Source of the DNA: Paracoccaceae bacterium | GTDB lineage: Bacteria > Pseudomonadota > Alphaproteobacteria > Rhodobacterales > Rhodobacteraceae | DNA: 64,000 bases | Direction of reading: 5' to 3' | Assembly: GCA_021647745.1 (NCBI GenBank) | Contig: JAKIUB010000013.1 | Location: 3,784-67,783 of the forward strand | In this document: positions 36,057 through 46,754 of the stretch, piece by piece | Layout of the letters: each line of letters starts with the position of its first letter | Numbering within the stretch: the first letter of the stretch is position 1 | Made by a program: the position numbers and the translations under genes | The notes under the pieces: generated by a model | Told to the model about the DNA's origin: nothing | Seen by the model: the letters and a program-made list of their open reading frames with translations, nothing else | Databases searched by the model: none

Positions 36057-36361
36057 GCATAGGCATTGAACACTATCTGACCGTGGCAGCGATGCTGTTC
36101 GTGATCGGCATTTTTGGAATATTTCTCAACCGCAAAAACATCATCGTCATTTTGATGTCGATCGAGTTGATGCTGCTGGCGGTCAACATCAATATGGTGG
36201 CTTTTTCCAGCTATATGGGCGACCTCGCGGGGCAGATATTCACGCTGTTTATCCTGACCGTCGCTGCGGCCGAGGCGGCGATCGGCTTGGCGATACTGGT
36301 GGTTTTCTACCGCAACCGTGGCTCGATTGATGTTTCAGACGTCAACGTGATGAAGGGGTAG
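36053..36361 (+). CDS. nuoK: NADH-quinone oxidoreductase subunit K
   Basis: Membrane subunit (ND4L), 102 residues, three helices. The two conserved membrane glutamates of the proton path are in [18 protein letters not shown] and [19 protein letters not shown]. Confidence 0.97.
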   Translation: MSIGIEHYLTVAAMLFVIGIFGIFLNRKNIIVILMSIELMLLAVNINMVAFSSYMGDLAGQIFTLFILTVAAAEAAIGLAILVVFYRNRGSIDVSDVNVMKG

Positions 36362-36365
36362 AGAT

Positions 36366-38333
36366 ATGCCGGAGATTATTCTTTTTGCCCCGCTGATCGG
36401 CGCCTTGATCGCCGGTTTTGGCTGGCGTATGATTGGTGAGCAGGGCGCGCAATACCTGACCACCGGCTTGATGATACTGGCGGCATTGCTCAGCTGGGTT
36501 GTGTTTTTCCGGAGCTATGAGGATGTCGAGGTCATCACTATTTTGCGCTGGATCGATAGCGGTTCTTTCAGCGTTGACTGGTCGATCCGGATGGACCGCC
36601 TCACCCAGATCATGCTGGTGGTGGTGACCACGGTTTCGGCTTTGGTGCACGCCTATTCGCTGGGCTACATGAAGGACGACCCGCAATGGGGTGATGGCGA
36701 AAGCTATAAGCCGCGCTTTTTTGCCTACCTTTCGTTTTTCACTTTTTCAATGCTGGCGCTGGTCACCTCTGACAACCTGCTGCAAATGTTCTTTGGTTGG
36801 GAGGGCGTGGGCGTTGCCTCTTACCTTTTGATCGGGTTTTACTATAAAAAACCCAGCGCCAATGCTGCGGCGATGAAGGCATTTATCGTTAATCGCATCG
36901 GTGATTTCGGCTTTGCGCTTGGTATTTTCGGGCTGTTTTATATGACAGACAGCGTGAATTTCAGTGTGATATTCGAGAGCGGCGAGGCCCTCTCACTGGA
37001 GAGTTTCAGCTTTTTGGGCATGGAGCTGAATGCGGTCGAGATACTGACATTTTTGCTGTTTATCGGCGCTATGGGTAAATCGGCGCAGCTGTTTTTGCAC
37101 ACTTGGCTGCCCGACGCGATGGAGGGGCCAACTCCGGTTTCGGCCCTGATCCACGCAGCAACCATGGTTACGGCCGGTGTGTTTCTGGTGGCGCGGATGT
37201 CGCCGCTGTTTGAGTTTGCGCCCGGTACGCTGACCTTTGTTACCATTATCGGGGCCAGCACGGCCTTTGTGGCGGCAACGATCGCGCTGGTGCAAAACGA
37301 TATCAAGCGGGTGATCGCCTATTCAACCATGAGCCAGCTTGGCTATATGTTTGCTGCCGCCGGTGTTGGCGCCTATCAGGTTGCGATGTTTCACTTGTTT
37401 ACCCACGCGTTTTTCAAGGCACTGTTGTTCTTGGGGGCCGGTTCGGTAATTACGGCCATGCACCACGAGCAGGATATGCGCAATTATGGCGGGCTGCGCC
37501 ACAAGATCCCCAAAACCTTCTGGGCGATGATGATCGGCACGCTGGCCATCACCGGTGTCGGCATTCCGCTTACGTTTATCGGTTTTGCCGGTTTCTTCTC
37601 GAAAGACGCGATTATCGAGGTTACCTATGCGGCTGGCACGGCGGCGGGCAGCTATGCTTTCTGGGTGTTGGTGCTCGCCGCGCTGATGACCTCTTTTTAC
37701 AGCTGGCGCCTGATGTTCATGACCTTTTACGGCGCACCAAAGGGCAACAGGAAAACCCATGACCACGCCCATGAATCACCCTTGGTGATGCTGGTGCCGC
37801 TTGCGGTTCTGTCGCTTGGCGCGGTGCTTGCCGGTGTTTTGGGCAAGGGGGTATTCTTTGGTGAGGAAGTGTTTGAGTGGTTTGGAGCTTCGGTCTTCAT
37901 CGGCGCTCAAAACAACGTGATCGAGGCCGCGCACGAGGTGCCAAAATGGGTCAAGGTATCGCCATTTGTTGCCATGATCATCGGGTTTTTGACCGCCTAT
38001 CTGCTCTATGTTTCGCGGCCCGCCATTCCGGCGGCACTGGCCAAGCGCAACCCGGGGCTTTACCAGTTTTTGCTCAACAAATGGTATTTTGACGAGCTTT
38101 ATGACGCGATCTTTGTGAAACCTACCCTGAAGCTTGGTAGATTTCTGTGGAAAAAAGGTGATGGCAAGGTGATCGATGGCGGGCTGAACGGGTTGGCCAT
38201 GGGAATTATCCCGTGGTTGACCAAGCTCGCCGGGCGCTGGCAATCGGGCTATGTTTTCACCTATGCGCTTGCCATGATCCTCGGGGTAGGCGTGCTCATC
38301 ACCTGGTTTATGTTTACACGAGGGATACTCTAA
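36366..38333 (+). CDS. nuoL: NADH-quinone oxidoreductase subunit L
   Basis: Antiporter-like proton-pumping subunit (ND5), 655 residues with the long lateral helix at the C-terminus. [20 protein letters not shown] has the pump Glu; [20 protein letters not shown] and [18 protein letters not shown] have the key Lys/His residues. Four bases after nuoK. Confidence 0.97.
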   Translation: MPEIILFAPLIGALIAGFGWRMIGEQGAQYLTTGLMILAALLSWVVFFRSYEDVEVITILRWIDSGSFSVDWSIRMDRLTQIMLVVVTTVSALVHAYSLGYMKDDPQWGDGESYKPRFFAYLSFFTFSMLALVTSDNLLQMFFGWEGVGVASYLLIGFYYKKPSANAAAMKAFIVNRIGDFGFALGIFGLFYMTDSVNFSVIFESGEALSLESFSFLGMELNAVEILTFLLFIGAMGKSAQLFLHTWLPDAMEGPTPVSALIHAATMVTAGVFLVARMSPLFEFAPGTLTFVTIIGASTAFVAATIALVQNDIKRVIAYSTMSQLGYMFAAAGVGAYQVAMFHLFTHAFFKALLFLGAGSVITAMHHEQDMRNYGGLRHKIPKTFWAMMIGTLAITGVGIPLTFIGFAGFFSKDAIIEVTYAAGTAAGSYAFWVLVLAALMTSFYSWRLMFMTFYGAPKGNRKTHDHAHESPLVMLVPLAVLSLGAVLAGVLGKGVFFGEEVFEWFGASVFIGAQNNVIEAAHEVPKWVKVSPFVAMIIGFLTAYLLYVSRPAIPAALAKRNPGLYQFLLNKWYFDELYDAIFVKPTLKLGRFLWKKGDGKVIDGGLNGLAMGIIPWLTKLAGRWQSGYVFTYALAMILGVGVLITWFMFTRGIL

Positions 38334-38334
38334 G

Positions 38335-39876
38335 ATGGATAACCTACTCTCTTTGGTAACGTTTTTTCCGATGGTCGGGGCGGCGGTGCTACTGGTGTTT
38401 TTGCGCGGAGACGACGCGCAGGCGGTGCTCAATGCCAAGCGCGTGGCACTGGGGGTGACGATTGTTACCTTTCTTGCCAGCCTGGCTATTCTGGGCCAGT
38501 TTGACCCTTCCAATACCGATTTCCAGATGGTCGAGGAGGCGGCATGGATCGCGGGCCTGACCTATAAAATGGGGGTCGACGGTATTTCGATCACCTTCGT
38601 GATGCTGACCACATTCCTGATGCCTATCGTAATTGGCGCCAGTTGGAAGGTTGATAAGCGGGTCAAGGAATACATGATCGCGTTTCTGGTGTTGGAGACC
38701 CTGATGATCGGGGTGTTCCTGTCGCTTGACCTTATCCTTTTCTATGTGTTCTTCGAGGCAGGGCTTATCCCGATGTTCCTGATTATCGGCATCTGGGGCG
38801 GCAAGGACCGGGTTTATGCCTCGTTCAAGTTTTTCCTTTATACCCTGCTTGGCTCGGTGTTGATGCTGATCGCGATGATCGCGATGTGGTATGACGCCGG
38901 CACTACCGATATCCCGACCCTGTTGAAACACACCTTTAGCTCCGAGAGTATCTCGGTCTGGGGATGGCAGATTGTGGGCGGGGCGCAAACCCTGATGTGG
39001 CTGGCGTTTTTCGCCAGTTTTGCGGTCAAGCTACCAATGTGGCCGGTGCATACATGGCTACCGGATGCCCACGTTCAGGCGCCTACGGCCGGTTCTATCG
39101 TGCTGGCGGCGATATTGCTCAAGCTTGGCGGCTACGGGTTCTTGCGGTTTTCGTTGCCGATGTTTCCGGTGGCCAGCATCCAGATGCAGGATTTTGTCTT
39201 TGTGCTTTCGGTGATCGCGATCATCTATACCTCGCTGGTGGCTTTGGTGCAGACCGATATGAAAAAGCTGATCGCCTATTCCTCGGTGGCCCATATGGGC
39301 TTCGTGACCCTCGGTATTTTCAGCTTTAACAAACAGGGGCTTGATGGCGCGATCTTCCAGATGATCAGCCACGGGTTTATCTCGGGTGCGTTGTTTATGG
39401 GGGTCGGCGTGATCTATGACCGCATGCACACCCGCGAGATCGATGCATATGGCGGTTTGGCTGTGCGCATGCCGGCCTATGCACTGGTGTTTATGCTGTT
39501 TACCATGGCCAATGTCGGCTTGCCGGGCACCTCTGGATTTGTTGGCGAGTTTTTGACGTTGGCAGGGGTATTTCAGGTAAACACATGGGTGGCAGCCGGA
39601 GCCACGACGGGGGTTGTTCTGTCGGCGGGCTATGCGCTGTGGCTCTATCGCCGGGTGGCGTTTGGTGATCTGATCAAGCAAAGCCTGCAAAATATACAGG
39701 ATGTTTCCACGCGTGAGCGGCTGCTATTTGCACCGCTGGTTATTATGACCATCCTGCTCGGGGTTTATCCGGCGTTGTTGCTTGACCTGATCGGACCAAG
39801 CGTGGATGCGCTGATTTCAAATTTCAATGACGCAACCGCGGGGCTGATAAATGCAGCCACAGCGGTTAGCGAATAG
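38335..39876 (+). CDS. nuoM: NADH-quinone oxidoreductase subunit M
   Basis: Antiporter-like subunit (ND4), 513 residues. [20 protein letters not shown] carries the membrane Glu; [20 protein letters not shown] carries the first conserved Lys, and [15 protein letters not shown] lies in the broken helix region. Confidence 0.97.
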   Translation: MDNLLSLVTFFPMVGAAVLLVFLRGDDAQAVLNAKRVALGVTIVTFLASLAILGQFDPSNTDFQMVEEAAWIAGLTYKMGVDGISITFVMLTTFLMPIVIGASWKVDKRVKEYMIAFLVLETLMIGVFLSLDLILFYVFFEAGLIPMFLIIGIWGGKDRVYASFKFFLYTLLGSVLMLIAMIAMWYDAGTTDIPTLLKHTFSSESISVWGWQIVGGAQTLMWLAFFASFAVKLPMWPVHTWLPDAHVQAPTAGSIVLAAILLKLGGYGFLRFSLPMFPVASIQMQDFVFVLSVIAIIYTSLVALVQTDMKKLIAYSSVAHMGFVTLGIFSFNKQGLDGAIFQMISHGFISGALFMGVGVIYDRMHTREIDAYGGLAVRMPAYALVFMLFTMANVGLPGTSGFVGEFLTLAGVFQVNTWVAAGATTGVVLSAGYALWLYRRVAFGDLIKQSLQNIQDVSTRERLLFAPLVIMTILLGVYPALLLDLIGPSVDALISNFNDATAGLINAATAVSE

Positions 39877-39888
39877 GCGGGCAAGACG

Positions 39889-41325
39889 ATGATAGGCAAT
39901 GATATAAGTGTTATTCTGCCCGAGCTGGTGATCGCCGGCGCTGCGATGATGGTGCTGATGTGGGGGGTGTTTGTCAAGCGCGAGGTCGGCCCGCAGGCGC
40001 TGTGGCTGATCGCGCTATTGTTTATCGGTGCCGGTGGCTGGATCGCCCTGACCGGCCGCGGCAGCGACACTGCATTTGGTGGTATGTTTGTAAATGACGC
40101 GTTCAGCCGCTTTGCCAAGGTTACCATGCTATGGTCGGGCGCTGCGGTTTTGCTGATGTCAAAAGAGTACCTGATGCGGGCCAAGCTGCTTAAGTTCGAG
40201 TTTCCGGTGCTGGTGGCGCTGGCGATGGTCGGCATGATGATGATGGTCTCGGCCGGTGATATGATGGCGCTTTATATGGGGCTGGAGCTGCAAGCGCTGT
40301 CGCTATATATCATTGCTGCCTTTAACCGTGATTCACTGCGATCCTCTGAAGCGGGGCTGAAGTATTTCGTGCTTGGCGCGCTGTCTTCAGGCTTGCTGCT
40401 ATATGGTATGTCGCTGGTTTATGGCTATACCGGTGCCACCGGTTTTGCCGAAATCAACCAGGTAATTGAGGCCGAGGGTCTGCCGATTGGTGCGGTATTT
40501 GGCTTGGTGTTTATCGTGTCGGGCATGGCGTTCAAGGTTTCGGCCGCGCCTTTCCACATGTGGACTCCCGATGTTTACGAAGGCTCGCCTACACCGGTGA
40601 CAGCGCTTTTTGCCACCGCGCCCAAGATGGCGGCAGCGGCGATGATCACCCGTATTTTGTTTGACGCCTTTGGCGGTGCCATTTCTGACTGGCAGCAAAT
40701 ACTGGTGCTGCTGGCGCTGCTTTCCATGTATATCGGCGCGATTGCGGCGATCGGCCAAACCAATATAAAGCGGCTGATGGCCTATTCTTCCATCGGTCAT
40801 ATGGGTTTTGCCCTTATGGGGCTGGCGGCGGGCACCGAGCTTGGTGTGCAAAATATGCTGATCTATATGGTGGTTTATGTGGCCACCAATATCGGGGTGT
40901 TTGCCTTTATCCTGAACATGGAAAAAGACGGCCGTGCGGTCACCGATATTTCGGCGCTGAGCCTTTATAGCAAGGTGGCCCCGGGCCGGGCGCTGGCGCT
41001 TTTGGTGCTGATGTTCAGCCTTGCGGGTATTCCGCCACTGGTCGGGTTCTTTGCCAAGCTTTATGTGCTGCAAGCGGCGTTTGACGCGGGGCTGGCATGG
41101 CTGGCAATAGCGGCGGTGATCGCCTCGGTTATTTCGGCCTATTATTATCTTCGCATCGTTTACCTGATGTATTTTGGCGAGCCGGTGGATGCGCTAAACG
41201 GCAAAATGCCGGTGCTGCATCTTGGGTTGCTAACAGTGTCCAGCGCGATTTTGGTATTCGGCATTGTCAACCTGTTCGGGCTTGAGGGCTATGCCGCTAA
41301 TGCGGCGGCAGCGCTGCTGGGCTAG
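39889..41325 (+). CDS. nuoN: NADH-quinone oxidoreductase subunit N
   Basis: Antiporter-like subunit (ND2), 478 residues. MGLELQALSLYIIAAFNRDS, GMAFKVSAAPFHMWTPDVYE and AYSSIGHMGFALMG are the conserved pump segments. Its stop overlaps the GTG start of birA. Confidence 0.96.
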   Translation: MIGNDISVILPELVIAGAAMMVLMWGVFVKREVGPQALWLIALLFIGAGGWIALTGRGSDTAFGGMFVNDAFSRFAKVTMLWSGAAVLLMSKEYLMRAKLLKFEFPVLVALAMVGMMMMVSAGDMMALYMGLELQALSLYIIAAFNRDSLRSSEAGLKYFVLGALSSGLLLYGMSLVYGYTGATGFAEINQVIEAEGLPIGAVFGLVFIVSGMAFKVSAAPFHMWTPDVYEGSPTPVTALFATAPKMAAAAMITRILFDAFGGAISDWQQILVLLALLSMYIGAIAAIGQTNIKRLMAYSSIGHMGFALMGLAAGTELGVQNMLIYMVVYVATNIGVFAFILNMEKDGRAVTDISALSLYSKVAPGRALALLVLMFSLAGIPPLVGFFAKLYVLQAAFDAGLAWLAIAAVIASVISAYYYLRIVYLMYFGEPVDALNGKMPVLHLGLLTVSSAILVFGIVNLFGLEGYAANAAAALLG

Positions 41326-42044
41326 TGGGCTGGCCACCGGAACTGGGGCGGGTAATCCTTGAAACGGTGGACAGCACCAATACCGAAGCCCTGCGCCGCA
41401 TAGGGCAGGGCGACTGCTGGATATTAACCCACGCCCAGCCCGGCGGAGTGGGCCGGCGCGGCAAACGCTGGCAAATGCCAAAGGGTAATTTTGCCGCCAG
41501 CTTGTTGATGCATAGCACCGCCCCCCTGCCGGAACTGGCGCAACGCTCTTTTGTGGCAGCCCTCGCGCTTTATGATGTGCTGGCTGGTCTTGGCGTGGCT
41601 GATATTTCACTAAAGTGGCCCAATGATGTGCTGGTGCAGGGGCGCAAGCTGGCGGGCATATTGCTGGCCTCCAGCCCGGGGGCGGTTGTGGTTGGCATCG
41701 GGGTTAACCTTGTGGCGGCGCCGGACCTTGCTGATTTACCAGAGCATGCGCTAGCCCCGATCAGCCTCAAAGAAGTGCTGCACAACCCGCCAGGCGCAGA
41801 GGGTTTTCTCGAGCTGCTGGCGATTGCATTTCAAAAATACGAGCACCAGATGCGGGCCTATGGTTTTTCCTCCATCCGGCAGGCGTGGCTCTCCCATGCG
41901 GCGCGCCTTGGCGAGGTTATTCATGCCCGCTTGCCAGAGCGCACGCTTTCCGGCACATTTGAAACCATTGATGAAGCTGGCGCTCTGGTGCTGGCCACAG
42001 ATAGCGGGCGGGTATCTCTTCCCGCTGCTGAAGTGTTTTTTTAA
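41325..42044 (+). CDS. birA: Biotin-acetyl-CoA-carboxylase ligase BirA (ligase only)
   Basis: Attaches biotin to the carboxyl carrier protein. 239 residues, without the N-terminal DNA-binding domain of E. coli BirA, so it is not a repressor. DSTNTEA, GGVGRRGKRW (biotinyl-AMP loop) and LKWPNDVLV are diagnostic; the C-terminal SH3-like domain follows. GTG 41325 overlaps the nuoN stop, tying it to the nuo transcript as in other Rhodobacteraceae. Confidence 0.93.
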   Translation: MGWPPELGRVILETVDSTNTEALRRIGQGDCWILTHAQPGGVGRRGKRWQMPKGNFAASLLMHSTAPLPELAQRSFVAALALYDVLAGLGVADISLKWPNDVLVQGRKLAGILLASSPGAVVVGIGVNLVAAPDLADLPEHALAPISLKEVLHNPPGAEGFLELLAIAFQKYEHQMRAYGFSSIRQAWLSHAARLGEVIHARLPERTLSGTFETIDEAGALVLATDSGRVSLPAAEVFF

Positions 42045-42058
42045 AAGGAGCCGGCCTA

Positions 42059-42838
42059 ATGCTGCTTGCGATAGATGTAGGAAATACCAATGCGGTTTTC
42101 GCCGTGCATGACGGCACCTCGTTTCTGGGTGAGTTCCGTTGCTCCAGTGACCATAGCCGCACGGCCGACGAGTATTTTGTATGGCTCAGACATTTGATGA
42201 CCCATGCCGGGATTGAAGGTAAAATAAACGAGGTAATTGTTTCTTCTACAGTTCCTCGCGTGGTTTTTAATCTGCGGGTATTGGCAGATCGTTACTTTAA
42301 CTGCCGCGCTATGGTTGTTGGCAAGCCCGATGTCGATATCGGCACCCCGCCAAGGGTTGACCCGCATGTGGGTATTGGCCCTGACCGGCTGGTGAATTGT
42401 GTGGCGGGCTATGATCGCTACGGCGGCAACCTGATTATCGTTGATTTCGGCACAGCCACCACCTTTGATGTGGCGGATCATGACGGTGCTTATGTGGGGG
42501 GCGTTATTTCTCCCGGAGTTAATGTCTCGATGGAGGCTTTTCACCACGCTGCCGCAGCCCTGCCGCATGTGGATGTAAGCCAGCCTTCCAGTGTGGTGGG
42601 CACCAATACCGTGGCCTGTATGCAGTCTGGCATATTTTGGGGTTACATTGGGCTGGTGGAAGGCATATGTAAGCGTATCGCAGAGGAGCGGGGGCAAAAG
42701 ATGAAGATCATCGGCACCGGCGGTCTCTCGACCCTATTTGCGCAAGGCACCGCTGTATTTGACCATCTGGACGCGGATTTGACCGTGCATGGTCTGGTGT
42801 TGATTGCGAGCCTGAACAGAAAGAAAAATAATGGCTAA
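42059..42838 (+). CDS. coaX: Type III pantothenate kinase
   Basis: First step of CoA synthesis. 259 residues, ASKHA fold: phosphate-1 motif LLAIDVGNTNAVFAV, the pantothenate-site GPDRLVNCVA, phosphate-2 IIVDFGTATTFDV, and GGVISPGVNVSMEA. AAGGAG precedes the ATG. Overlaps rnj by 8 bases. Confidence 0.95.
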   Translation: MLLAIDVGNTNAVFAVHDGTSFLGEFRCSSDHSRTADEYFVWLRHLMTHAGIEGKINEVIVSSTVPRVVFNLRVLADRYFNCRAMVVGKPDVDIGTPPRVDPHVGIGPDRLVNCVAGYDRYGGNLIIVDFGTATTFDVADHDGAYVGGVISPGVNVSMEAFHHAAAALPHVDVSQPSSVVGTNTVACMQSGIFWGYIGLVEGICKRIAEERGQKMKIIGTGGLSTLFAQGTAVFDHLDADLTVHGLVLIASLNRKKNNG

Positions 42839-44492
42839 GAAAAACAGATTAATCTACCTGCCGCTCGGCGGTGCCGGTGAAATCGGCATGAACATGTATC
42901 TTTACGGCTACGGTCCCAAAGGCGATGAGCGCTTTATACTGGTTGATGTCGGCGTCACCTTTCCCGATATGGAGGGCACCCCCGGGGTGGACCTGATCAT
43001 GGCCGATCCGGCCTATATCGTGGCCCGTGCCGACCGGTTGGAGGGTATATTCATCACCCACGCCCACGAAGACCACATCGGCGCCATCGGCTTGCTTTAT
43101 CCGCAACTGCAAGCGCCGATCTATTGCCGTGCCTTTACCAGCGCCATCGCGCGCAACAAAATGGAGCGTCAGGGTCAGGATGCAAACGCGGTTAACGAGG
43201 TCGGCATGTGGCCCGAAACCGTTGAGGCTGGCCCTTTTACCGTTGGCTTTGCGCCGATTTCACACTCGATCCCGGAAGCTTCCGCACTGGTGATAGATAC
43301 CCCTGCGGGCCGGATATTCCACTCCGGAGATTTCAAAATCGACCCCGACCCGCAAGTGGGCGAGGCCTTTGACCCCGAGCTGATGAAAGAGATCGCCAAA
43401 GACGGGATCAAGGCGCTTGTCTGTGACAGCACCAATGTGTTCAACCCCAATCCGGGGCGCTCGGAAGCCAGCCTGCCAAGCGCGATCACCGAAATGATGA
43501 CCCATGCTTCCGGCATGGTGGTAGCGACGACCTTTGCCAGTAACGTGGCCCGCCTCAAAACCCTCGCGCAAGCGGCGGTGGATGCGGGGCGCGAGGTGGT
43601 GATGGTGGGCCGCGCCATGAACGTGATGACCCAAACTGCAGTCAGCACCGGCGTTTTGACCGATTTTCCGCCAGTGATCAGTATTGAAGACGCCAAGGGA
43701 AAGCCGCGCGATAAGCTGATGGTGCTGGCGACAGGCTCACAAGGCGAGCGCCGCGCGGCGAGTGCACAGCTGGCTGTGGGCAAGTATCAGGGCATGGAGC
43801 TGAAGGCGGGCGACACCTTCCTGTTTTCTTCCAAAACCATTCCGGGCAATGAAATCGGCGTTGGCCGCATTCATAACCTTTTGGCGGAAAAGGGCGTTGT
43901 GGTCGTGGCCGAGGATGACCGCTACCACGTTTCCGGCCACGCCAACCGGCCTGATCTGGATCGGCTGCAAACGCTGCTGAACCCCGATCTCGTGATCCCG
44001 ATGCACGGCGAGTATCGCCACCTGCGCGAGCACGCGGAAATGACCGAGGCCAACGGCCGTAAATCTATCATCGCGCCAAACGGGGTGATGGTTGATCTGA
44101 CAGACAAGGCCAAGGTCGCCGAGCATATCGAGACTGGTCGCACCTATCTGGATGGCACGGTATTGATCGGCGCGATGGATGGTATCGTGCGGCAACGGTT
44201 GCAATTTGCCATGCGTGGGCATGTGGTTGTCTCGGTGATGATTGATGAAAAGAATCGCCTGAGCGACAGTGTGTGGGCCGAGGGTCACGGGCTGCCGGAC
44301 CCTAAACATGGCCGGCTGGATGATTTGCTGGAAGCGGCGATGAATAAAGACCTGGAAAAAGCCAAGCGCGGCGCGCTGGGAAGTGACGATGCGGTCGAAA
44401 AAATCATCGCGCAGGCCTGTAACCGGGTTAGCAAAAAAGCGATCGGAAAAAAGCCGGTTTGCACGGTGCTGATCAGCCGGATGGAAGGTTAA
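42831..44492 (+). CDS. rnj: Ribonuclease J
   Basis: Metallo-beta-lactamase/beta-CASP nuclease with 5'-3' exo- and endonuclease activity in rRNA maturation and mRNA decay. 553 residues. FITHAHEDHIGAI is the HxHxDH zinc motif, FHSGDFKID and VCDSTNVFNP supply further ligands, and beta-CASP motifs include VATTFASNVARL and IPMHGEYRHL. Last gene of the long operon. Confidence 0.95.
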   Translation: MAKKNRLIYLPLGGAGEIGMNMYLYGYGPKGDERFILVDVGVTFPDMEGTPGVDLIMADPAYIVARADRLEGIFITHAHEDHIGAIGLLYPQLQAPIYCRAFTSAIARNKMERQGQDANAVNEVGMWPETVEAGPFTVGFAPISHSIPEASALVIDTPAGRIFHSGDFKIDPDPQVGEAFDPELMKEIAKDGIKALVCDSTNVFNPNPGRSEASLPSAITEMMTHASGMVVATTFASNVARLKTLAQAAVDAGREVVMVGRAMNVMTQTAVSTGVLTDFPPVISIEDAKGKPRDKLMVLATGSQGERRAASAQLAVGKYQGMELKAGDTFLFSSKTIPGNEIGVGRIHNLLAEKGVVVVAEDDRYHVSGHANRPDLDRLQTLLNPDLVIPMHGEYRHLREHAEMTEANGRKSIIAPNGVMVDLTDKAKVAEHIETGRTYLDGTVLIGAMDGIVRQRLQFAMRGHVVVSVMIDEKNRLSDSVWAEGHGLPDPKHGRLDDLLEAAMNKDLEKAKRGALGSDDAVEKIIAQACNRVSKKAIGKKPVCTVLISRMEG

Positions 44493-44493
44493 T

Positions 44494-44523
44494 AAAAAGG
44501 GGGGCTGACTGGCCCCCCTTTTT
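44494..44523. terminator. Strong bidirectional terminator after rnj
   Basis: AAAAAGGGGGGC-TGACTG-GCCCCCCTTTTT: a 12-base perfect stem with A-run and T-run on opposite sides, one base after the rnj stop. It ends the nuo-birA-coaX-rnj operon and can serve rhlE on the other strand. Confidence 0.92.
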
Positions 44524-44550
44524 AATTTTGGTGTTTGATGGGGTGAAAAC

Positions 44551-44601
44551 CTACCCTGCAAATTGTGCAGCTCCCTCCCCGTAGGGCGGGGCTATTGCCC
44601 G
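44551..44601. repeat. GC-rich REP-like region after rhlE
   Basis: Two small palindromes: CTGCA-AATTG-TGCAG (44556-44570) and GGGC-TATT-GCCC within GTAGGGCGGGGC (44581-44592). The GTAGGG start resembles, in reverse orientation, the ends of the palindromes at 62710 and 63519. Membership in that family is uncertain. Confidence 0.4.
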
Positions 44602-44605
44602 AATA

Positions 44606-46546
44606 TCACTCGGGCTTTGGTGCCGGCGCGGTAACACGCGTGCGTTTTTTAGGTTTTTCATCAGCCAGGGGTGCAGCAGGTTTTTCCTCTTTCGCCTTTT
44701 GGGGTTCAACCGGCGCGTCGGCAGTTTTTGCCTTGGCCTTGCGCGGTTTGCGCTTTGGCTTTTCTTTTGTTCCACCGGCCTCGGCTGCGGCTTTATCAGC
44801 CTCGATCTGGGCTTTGGTGCGGCGTTTGCGTTTTGGTTTTTCTGTTGGCTTTTCTGTGGGGGCGCTCTCGGGCGCCTCCGGGGCAGGGGCTTTGGTGCGC
44901 GCACGGCGCTTTGGTTTTTCCTCTGGCTGATCTTGCGGTGCTTCCTCGCTTGCCGCTTTGGCGGTTTTGCGTGGCTTGCGCTTTGGTTTTTCAGCAGGAG
45001 TATCGGGCGTTGGTGTGGTCTCAACGGTCTCGACCGCTTTGATCACTTCTATCACCTCGGGCTCGGATTTTGGTGTGCGGCTGCGCTTTGGCGCGTCCTC
45101 TACCGGTTCGGGCTTTTCTTCCGGCATTGGTAGAAATTCGCGGGTCAAAAACGCTGGCATATGGTCGCCCATGCCCACGGGGCTGCGGCGATTGTCTTGG
45201 CGGCGATTATTACCTTGGCGGTTGTTTTCGCGGTTATTATCTCTGCGAGGTTCTTCGCTGCGCTCGCGGCGCGGGCTGCGGTTGCGGCGGTTTTTGTCCT
45301 GTGTCTCTTCTTTTGGCTCGGGCTTTACTTCCGTCGCCGGCTTTTCTGCGGCTTTGGCTGGCGCAGAGGCTTTGGCTGGCGCAGGGCGCTGGTTTTGCTC
45401 AAGCGGGTTTTCCATGCGGTTGATTTTGGTTTTTACCAGTTCTTCTATCGCATCCAGATGTTTCTGGTTGGCCGGTTGCATAAGCGTGATCGCCTTGCCC
45501 GAGCGCCCGGCACGGCCGGTGCGGCCAATACGGTGCACATAGTCCTCGGCATGGATCGGCACATCAAAATTAAACACATGCGACACATCGGGGATATCAA
45601 GTCCGCGCGCGGCCACATCGGAGGCGACCAGAAACTTCAGCGTGCCTTCGCGAAAGTCGTTCAAAATCCGCATACGGGTTGATTGGTCGAGGTCACCGTG
45701 AATCGGGTTGGCATCCAGCCCGTATTTTTTCAGCGATTTGGCGACGATATCGACATCGACCTTGCGGTTACAAAAAATTATGGCATTGGTCAGGGCCTCG
45801 CCTTCACCCTTCATTATTGCGCGCAACAGATCCCGCTTTTCCTTGGCGGCGCGGTCGCGGCGACTCGGGGTGTGTTCGCACACCACTTGCGTGATGGTCT
45901 CGGAGGTGGTGGCTTGGCGCGCCACCTCGACCCGCACGGGGTTGTGCAGGAATTCCTGAGTAATGCGGGTGATCTCGGGCGCCATGGTGGCGGAGAAAAA
46001 CAGGGTTTGGCGGGTGAAAGGCGTGAGCTTGAAGATGCGCTCAAGGTCAGGGATGAAGCCCATGTCGAGCATGCGGTCGGCCTCGTCTACCACCATCACC
46101 TGCACGCCGGTCAGCATCAGCTTGCCGCGCTCATGATGATCAAGCAGGCGGCCGGGGGTGGCGATCAGCACGTCCACACCACGGTCGATCAAGCGATCCT
46201 GATCCTTGAAGCTGACACCGCCGATCAAGAGCGCCATGCTGAGCCTGTGATATTTACCGTAATTTTTGAAGTTTTCGGCTACTTGTGCCGCCAGTTCGCG
46301 GGTTGGGCAGAGGATCAGCGAGCGTGGCATTCGCGCCCGCGCCCGGCCTTTTGCCAGGATAGTAATCATCGGCAGGGTGAAAGAGGCGGTCTTGCCTGTG
46401 CCGGTTTGGGCAATGCCGAGGACATCGCGGCCCTGCAGGGCGTGGGGAATCGCTTGAGCCTGAATGGGGGTCGGGGTATCATAGCCGGCTTCGGTTACGG
46501 CTTTGAGAACCTTTTCGTCAAGGTTCAAGTCACTGAATTTGGTCAT
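44606..46546 (-). CDS. rhlE: DEAD-box RNA helicase, RhlE-like
   Basis: ATP-dependent RNA helicase of about 646 residues. The core (1-370) has the Q motif DTPTPIQAQAIP, Walker A AQTGTGKT, PTRELAAQ, VVDEADRMLDMGF (DEAD), SAT, and HRIGRTGRAGRSG. The rest (about 385-646) is a long disordered tail: an Arg/Asn-rich patch (NNRENNRQGNNRRQDNRR) then repeated EKPKRK blocks spaced by acidic/Pro stretches. Such tails bind RNA and promote condensates. The unrelated genes on both sides suggest a monocistronic unit, typical of cold-inducible helicases. Confidence 0.93.
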   Translation of the reverse strand: MTKFSDLNLDEKVLKAVTEAGYDTPTPIQAQAIPHALQGRDVLGIAQTGTGKTASFTLPMITILAKGRARARMPRSLILCPTRELAAQVAENFKNYGKYHRLSMALLIGGVSFKDQDRLIDRGVDVLIATPGRLLDHHERGKLMLTGVQVMVVDEADRMLDMGFIPDLERIFKLTPFTRQTLFFSATMAPEITRITQEFLHNPVRVEVARQATTSETITQVVCEHTPSRRDRAAKEKRDLLRAIMKGEGEALTNAIIFCNRKVDVDIVAKSLKKYGLDANPIHGDLDQSTRMRILNDFREGTLKFLVASDVAARGLDIPDVSHVFNFDVPIHAEDYVHRIGRTGRAGRSGKAITLMQPANQKHLDAIEELVKTKINRMENPLEQNQRPAPAKASAPAKAAEKPATEVKPEPKEETQDKNRRNRSPRRERSEEPRRDNNRENNRQGNNRRQDNRRSPVGMGDHMPAFLTREFLPMPEEKPEPVEDAPKRSRTPKSEPEVIEVIKAVETVETTPTPDTPAEKPKRKPRKTAKAASEEAPQDQPEEKPKRRARTKAPAPEAPESAPTEKPTEKPKRKRRTKAQIEADKAAAEAGGTKEKPKRKPRKAKAKTADAPVEPQKAKEEKPAAPLADEKPKKRTRVTAPAPKPE

Positions 46547-46630
46547 GTTTATCCGTTTATTGCGGCAGTTTTGAGCGCCGCTAAATAAACGCGGCCGAGA
46601 GTACCGAATTGTGCCCTCATCACAAGGGCT

Positions 46631-46659
46631 TTGTTAAACAATACTGTGACATAGGTCAA
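46631..46659 (-). promoter_or_regulatory. Candidate rhlE promoter
   Basis: On the minus strand TTGACC (46654-46659) and TAACAA (46631-46636) with a 17-base spacer, about 85 bases before the rhlE start. It overlaps the divergent fpr promoter. Confidence 0.35.
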
Positions 46660-46674
46660 TCAATGATCCATAAT
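46646..46674 (+). promoter_or_regulatory. fpr promoter
   Basis: GTGACA (46646-46651) and CATAAT (46669-46674) with a 17-base spacer: five of six matches at both boxes. Expected start near 46681, giving a leader of about 73 bases to the fpr ATG. Confidence 0.6.
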
Positions 46675-46754
46675 CGTGCTTCCATGGGCAAAAATTGCGG
46701 TTTTCTCCGCGATCAATTGGCGCTATATCGGCAGGAAACAACGAAAGAGACAAA

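Noticed and set aside
44640..45420. Repetitive KPKRK-coding DNA as a tandem repeat or CRISPR-like array
   Set aside because: Units are irregular in length and spacing, and it is in frame with rhlE; it is a disordered protein tail.
45683..46588. 301-codon open frame antisense to rhlE
   Set aside because: Lies wholly over the conserved helicase core; no start signals or domain.
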